Origin: Blastococcus sp. CCUG 61487 | GTDB lineage: Bacteria > Actinomycetota > Actinomycetes > Mycobacteriales > Geodermatophilaceae | Length of the DNA: 64,000 nucleotides | NCBI RefSeq assembly: GCF_005222955.1 | Contig: NZ_LWUA01000221.1 | Coordinates: forward strand, 1-64,000 | Direction of reading: 5' to 3' | In this document: positions 61,406 through 64,000 of the stretch, one piece after another | Layout: every line of letters begins with the position of its first letter | How positions within the stretch are numbered: the stretch's first letter is position 1 | Program-made: the position numbers and the translations under genes | The notes under the pieces: model-generated | What the model saw: the letters and a program-made list of their open reading frames with translations, nothing else | Databases searched by the model: none | Told to the model about the DNA's origin: nothing

Positions 61406-64000
61406 CGACGGTCCGCGGCTGGGACGCGTGGGGCACGACGGGCAGGGCGCGGCGCGTTCCCGACGACCTGCTCGACACCGAGGGGGGCGGAGTGCACAGT
61501 GCGCTCGTGCCACCGGGAACCCTGCACCAACGGGTGACCGCTGCCCTCGCCAACTGGCGGCTGGACGACGCCGAGCAGCTGCTCTCCGGCGTCGACGGCG
61601 AGCCCTCGCCCTACGAGGCGTCCGAACCGGACCCCGCCGGCGGCGCCCCGGACCTCGGCCGCGCCTGGGCCGACACCCTGCGCGCCGAGCTGCTCGTCCG
61701 CCGGCTGCGGGTCGCCGGGTTCACCCTCGTCGGCGAGCCGGTCTCCACGTCCGGCGCCGAGGCCGAGCCGGCCCTGGACCTGCACGCCGGTGTCGCCGGC
61801 CTCATCGACGGCCACGGCTCGACCGAGCAGCCCGGCGCCGACCACCGCTCCGAGTCGGCCTCCCGCGCCGCGCTGGCCATCGCCCTGGTCCGGTCGGCCA
61901 AGGCCGCCTTCGACGCCACCGACGACGACCTGCAGCGAGCGGCCGGGCTGGCCCGGCACGCGCGGATCGAGCTGCTCTCCCGGCGGATCGACGCCGCCAT
62001 GGACGAGGCCGTCGAGGCCGCCAGCCTGCTCGACCCCGCGCTGCCCCCGAGCCGGCTGCTGGTGGACACCCTCGGCACGCTGGCCGGGGTCCTGGCCGAC
62101 CTGGAGCTCATGCCGCTCGCGCTGGACTTCCAGCGCCGCGCGCACGAGGCGGCGCGCGCCGCGGCCGCCGAGCCCGACGCCCTGCAGCCGGCCGACGGCG
62201 ACCCGGACGTGCTGGTCGCCGGGGCGGCCACCCGGCTCGGCGAGCTGTGCGCCGAACTCGGCGAGGGGCTGCTCGACGACGGCTCCCCCGACGCCGCGGG
62301 CCCGCACTTCGCCGAGGCCCGCGCGCTCGCCGAGGAGGCGCTGCAGCTGCTGCCCCCGGACTCCCCGGGCCTGGTGGCGGCCCAGATCGTGCACGGCTGG
62401 GCGCTGGTCGGGCTGGGCGAGCACACCGCCGCGATCGGTCAGCTGCGCGCCGCGGTCCGGATCACCTCGGCCGTCGACGACCGCACGCAGCGCGCCGCCG
62501 CGCAGCTGGCCCTCGGCCGGGCGCTGCGCCGGCAGGGCGACTTCAGCGGCGCCGACGAGCACCTGGTCTCCACCCTCCACCTGGCCACCGAGCACGGCCT
62601 GCCCCGGCTGCGGCGGGCGGCCCTGCGGGAGCTGTGCACGCTGCACGCCGAGCTCGACGACGCCGGCCGGGCGCTGCCCTACCTGCAGACCTACCTGGCC
62701 GACGAGCTCGACCGGGTCGACGAGCGGCGCACCCGGTGGGTGGAGCTGTTCGGCCGGCGCAAGAGCCTGCTGGAGACCGAGCGGGCCGCCGGCCAGCTGC
62801 GCCGGCAGGCCTACGAGGACCCGCTGACCCACCTGCCCAACCGCCGGTACGCGGAGGCCCGACTCGACGGGCTGCTCGCCGGTGGCGGGGTGCCGGCGCT
62901 GGCCGTCGTCGACGTCGACAGGTTCAAGTCGATCAACGACGCCATCGGCCACCCGGGGGGCGACGCCGTGCTCCGGGCGGTGGCGGAGCTGCTCATCGCC
63001 GGCGTCCGCGACAGCGACGAGGTGTGCCGGTGGGCCGGTGACGAGTTCGTCGTCCTGCTGCCCGACACCACCGCCGAGCAGGCCGAACGGGCGCTCGAGC
63101 GCACCCGCAGCAAAGTGGCCGGCTACGACTGGGCCTCCCTCGGGCTGGACCAGCCGGTGACGATCAGCGTGGGGATCGCCTCGGCGGCCCGCGGGGACGA
63201 CCGTCGCACGCTGTTCGCTGCCGCCGACGGAGTGCTCTACGACGCCAAGCGCAGCGGCCGCAACCGCGTGATCCGGCTGTCGGGGGTCACGCAGAAGCGG
63301 GCCGCACCCGAGGAGCGGGGCGACGGTACGAGCCGGGAGGACGACGGCTTCGCGCCGCTGCTCGCCACGGCACCGGCCGCCGCGCCGTCGTCGCCCGCCG
63401 AGCCGCCGCTCGGGGTCGACCGGCCGGACGAGCCGCTGCTCGGCCCGCTGCCGCCTGCGCCGGTACCCGCGGTCCGCGCGGCCGCCGTGGAGCCGGAGGT
63501 CGTCTGGGCCACCGGCCGCACGACCGAGCAGGTGCTCGCCCTGGTCCGGGCGGCCCGCAGCGCCCACCCCGAGCGTCCCGTCCTCGTGCTGCGGGCCGGC
63601 GCGGACACGCTGGTCGCCCTGGCCGGCGAGCACGAGGGGTGCACGACCGTCGACGCCGCCGCGAAGGCCGCCGCCGTCGGGCCGCTGCCCCAGCCCGTCG
63701 GGCAGGTGGACGTGCTGTGCGCGGCCGCGCCGGACGCCGGGGTCGCCGCGGAGACCGCCTTCGTCGTGCGGGTCACCGGCAGCCGCGCGGTACGGCACGA
63801 CGACGTGGCCGGACCGGCGCTGCGCGCGTTGCTGGCCGACCCCGCCGTCCTCGGCGCGGCCGACTGCCTGGTCGTCGTCGCCGGGCTGGACGCGGGGGTG
63901 ACCGCGGCGGTGGCCGAGGCGACCGACGTGCCGGTCGTCGCCGTCCCGACCTCGGCCGGCCAGCCGCAGTCGCTCGGCGGCCTCGGCGCGCTGATGACGG
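61402..64000 (+). CDS. TPR-like/GGDEF protein fused to a LarB-like domain (3' end outside window)
   Basis: An open frame of 866 codons from ATG 61402 to the edge, no stop. Residues 1-460 are helical with TPR-like pairs (ALDFQRRAHEAARAAAAEP, AAIGQLRAAVRITSAV). The diguanylate cyclase domain at about 470-620 has DPLTHLPNRRY, VVDVDRFKSIND, and WAGDEFVVLLP with RDSD inhibitory site. A Pro/Ala linker of about 75 residues follows. From about 695 the sequence EVVWATGRTTEQVLALVRAA ... VVVAGLDAGVTAAVAEATDV and VPVVAVPTSAGQPQSLGGLG matches LarB, the PurE-like enzyme that carboxylates NaAD for the nickel-pincer cofactor. The LarB catalytic Cys would lie just beyond the window. ATGA overlap with the gene before. 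Confidence 0.82.
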   Translation, partial: MTTVRGWDAWGTTGRARRVPDDLLDTEGGGVHSALVPPGTLHQRVTAALANWRLDDAEQLLSGVDGEPSPYEASEPDPAGGAPDLGRAWADTLRAELLVRRLRVAGFTLVGEPVSTSGAEAEPALDLHAGVAGLIDGHGSTEQPGADHRSESASRAALAIALVRSAKAAFDATDDDLQRAAGLARHARIELLSRRIDAAMDEAVEAASLLDPALPPSRLLVDTLGTLAGVLADLELMPLALDFQRRAHEAARAAAAEPDALQPADGDPDVLVAGAATRLGELCAELGEGLLDDGSPDAAGPHFAEARALAEEALQLLPPDSPGLVAAQIVHGWALVGLGEHTAAIGQLRAAVRITSAVDDRTQRAAAQLALGRALRRQGDFSGADEHLVSTLHLATEHGLPRLRRAALRELCTLHAELDDAGRALPYLQTYLADELDRVDERRTRWVELFGRRKSLLETERAAGQLRRQAYEDPLTHLPNRRYAEARLDGLLAGGGVPALAVVDVDRFKSINDAIGHPGGDAVLRAVAELLIAGVRDSDEVCRWAGDEFVVLLPDTTAEQAERALERTRSKVAGYDWASLGLDQPVTISVGIASAARGDDRRTLFAAADGVLYDAKRSGRNRVIRLSGVTQKRAAPEERGDGTSREDDGFAPLLATAPAAAPSSPAEPPLGVDRPDEPLLGPLPPAPVPAVRAAAVEPEVVWATGRTTEQVLALVRAARSAHPERPVLVLRAGADTLVALAGEHEGCTTVDAAAKAAAVGPLPQPVGQVDVLCAAAPDAGVAAETAFVVRVTGSRAVRHDDVAGPALRALLADPAVLGAADCLVVVAGLDAGVTAAVAEATDVPVVAVPTSAGQPQSLGGLGALMT

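Noticed and set aside
60754-63798. Minus-strand open frame of about 1,000 codons opposite the two diguanylate cyclases
   Set aside because: The composition is low-complexity (Arg, Gly, Gln, Val) with no domain. The plus strand carries clear GGDEF and LarB-like homology with codon bias in the third position.

Overview
The window is about 73-75% GC by eye, packed with short overlapping operons, and uses many GTG starts. It carries class E sortases with LAxTG substrates, a Bpa-type proteasome activator, a MtrAB-like two-component operon, GuaB1, FolP2 and a FabG4/HtdX/FadA2-like fatty-acid cluster. Together these point to a mycelial or soil actinobacterium. Geodermatophilaceae (Blastococcus, Geodermatophilus, Modestobacter) is my best guess from gene content, but no rRNA is present to confirm it. 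Apart from one tRNA-Ser and one AbiEi-like gene bracketed by repeats, this looks like chromosomal core or shell DNA. I see no phage, IS transposase, CRISPR array or replication origin.

Layout. 1-6 kb: end of a membrane gene, a Nudix hydrolase, a MaoC hydratase, a geranylgeranyl-reductase-type flavoprotein, a response regulator/histidine kinase/GerMN-lipoprotein operon, and two STAS proteins. 6-12.3 kb: uncharacterised membrane proteins, a DUF2975/HTH pair, tRNA-Ser(TGA), a thioesterase, and a GGDEF-EAL protein. 12.4-18 kb: a five-gene oligopeptide/dipeptide ABC importer. 18.1-22.8 kb: two tandem cassettes, each with an LAATG surface protein followed by a class E sortase. One sortase is frameshifted; the intact one is followed by a 51-residue membrane protein. 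23-30.8 kb: a fatty-acid degradation regulon (acyl-CoA dehydrogenase, R-hydratase, FabG4-like reductase, thiolase, divergent TetR, acyl-CoA oxidase-like enzyme). 30.8-35 kb: a SpoIIE phosphatase and an EAL protein, divergent. 35-46.4 kb: single metabolic genes (aldo-keto reductase, HU, beta-lactamase-fold esterase, MaoC, FolP2, VOC, PaaI, acyl-CoA ligase, AraC/NAD(P)-binding pair, quinone oxidoreductase, class V aminotransferase). 46.4-50 kb: Bpa, the AbiEi-like protein and a chemoreceptor. 50-55.4 kb: a serS-HAD-HAD operon, GuaB1, a zincin and a GroES-like protein. 55.4-59.6 kb: a MarR/MmpL pair, a small membrane protein and PheA. 59.7-64 kb: two overlapping diguanylate cyclases with helical N-terminal regions. 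The second runs off the window in an open frame that continues into a LarB-like (nickel-pincer cofactor) domain.

Themes. Cyclic-di-GMP turnover is heavily represented: three GGDEF domains, all with an RxxD inhibitory site, and two EAL domains. Partner-switching parts (SpoIIE, two STAS) are scattered without a visible kinase. Intergenic DNA is unusually ordered. It contains (a) a mosaic repeat built from a GATCAGG...CCTGATC palindrome plus a CCTCCCTC/GAGGGAGG hairpin at six loci, (b) a GGCC(A/G)...CGTGC...GGCC hairpin at five loci, one inside a coding sequence, and (c) a 74-bp inverted repeat at two loci.

The observations I would follow first are the TPR-like/GGDEF/LarB fusion at the right edge, the duplicated sortase-substrate cassette with one broken sortase, and the repeat-bracketed AbiEi-like gene.
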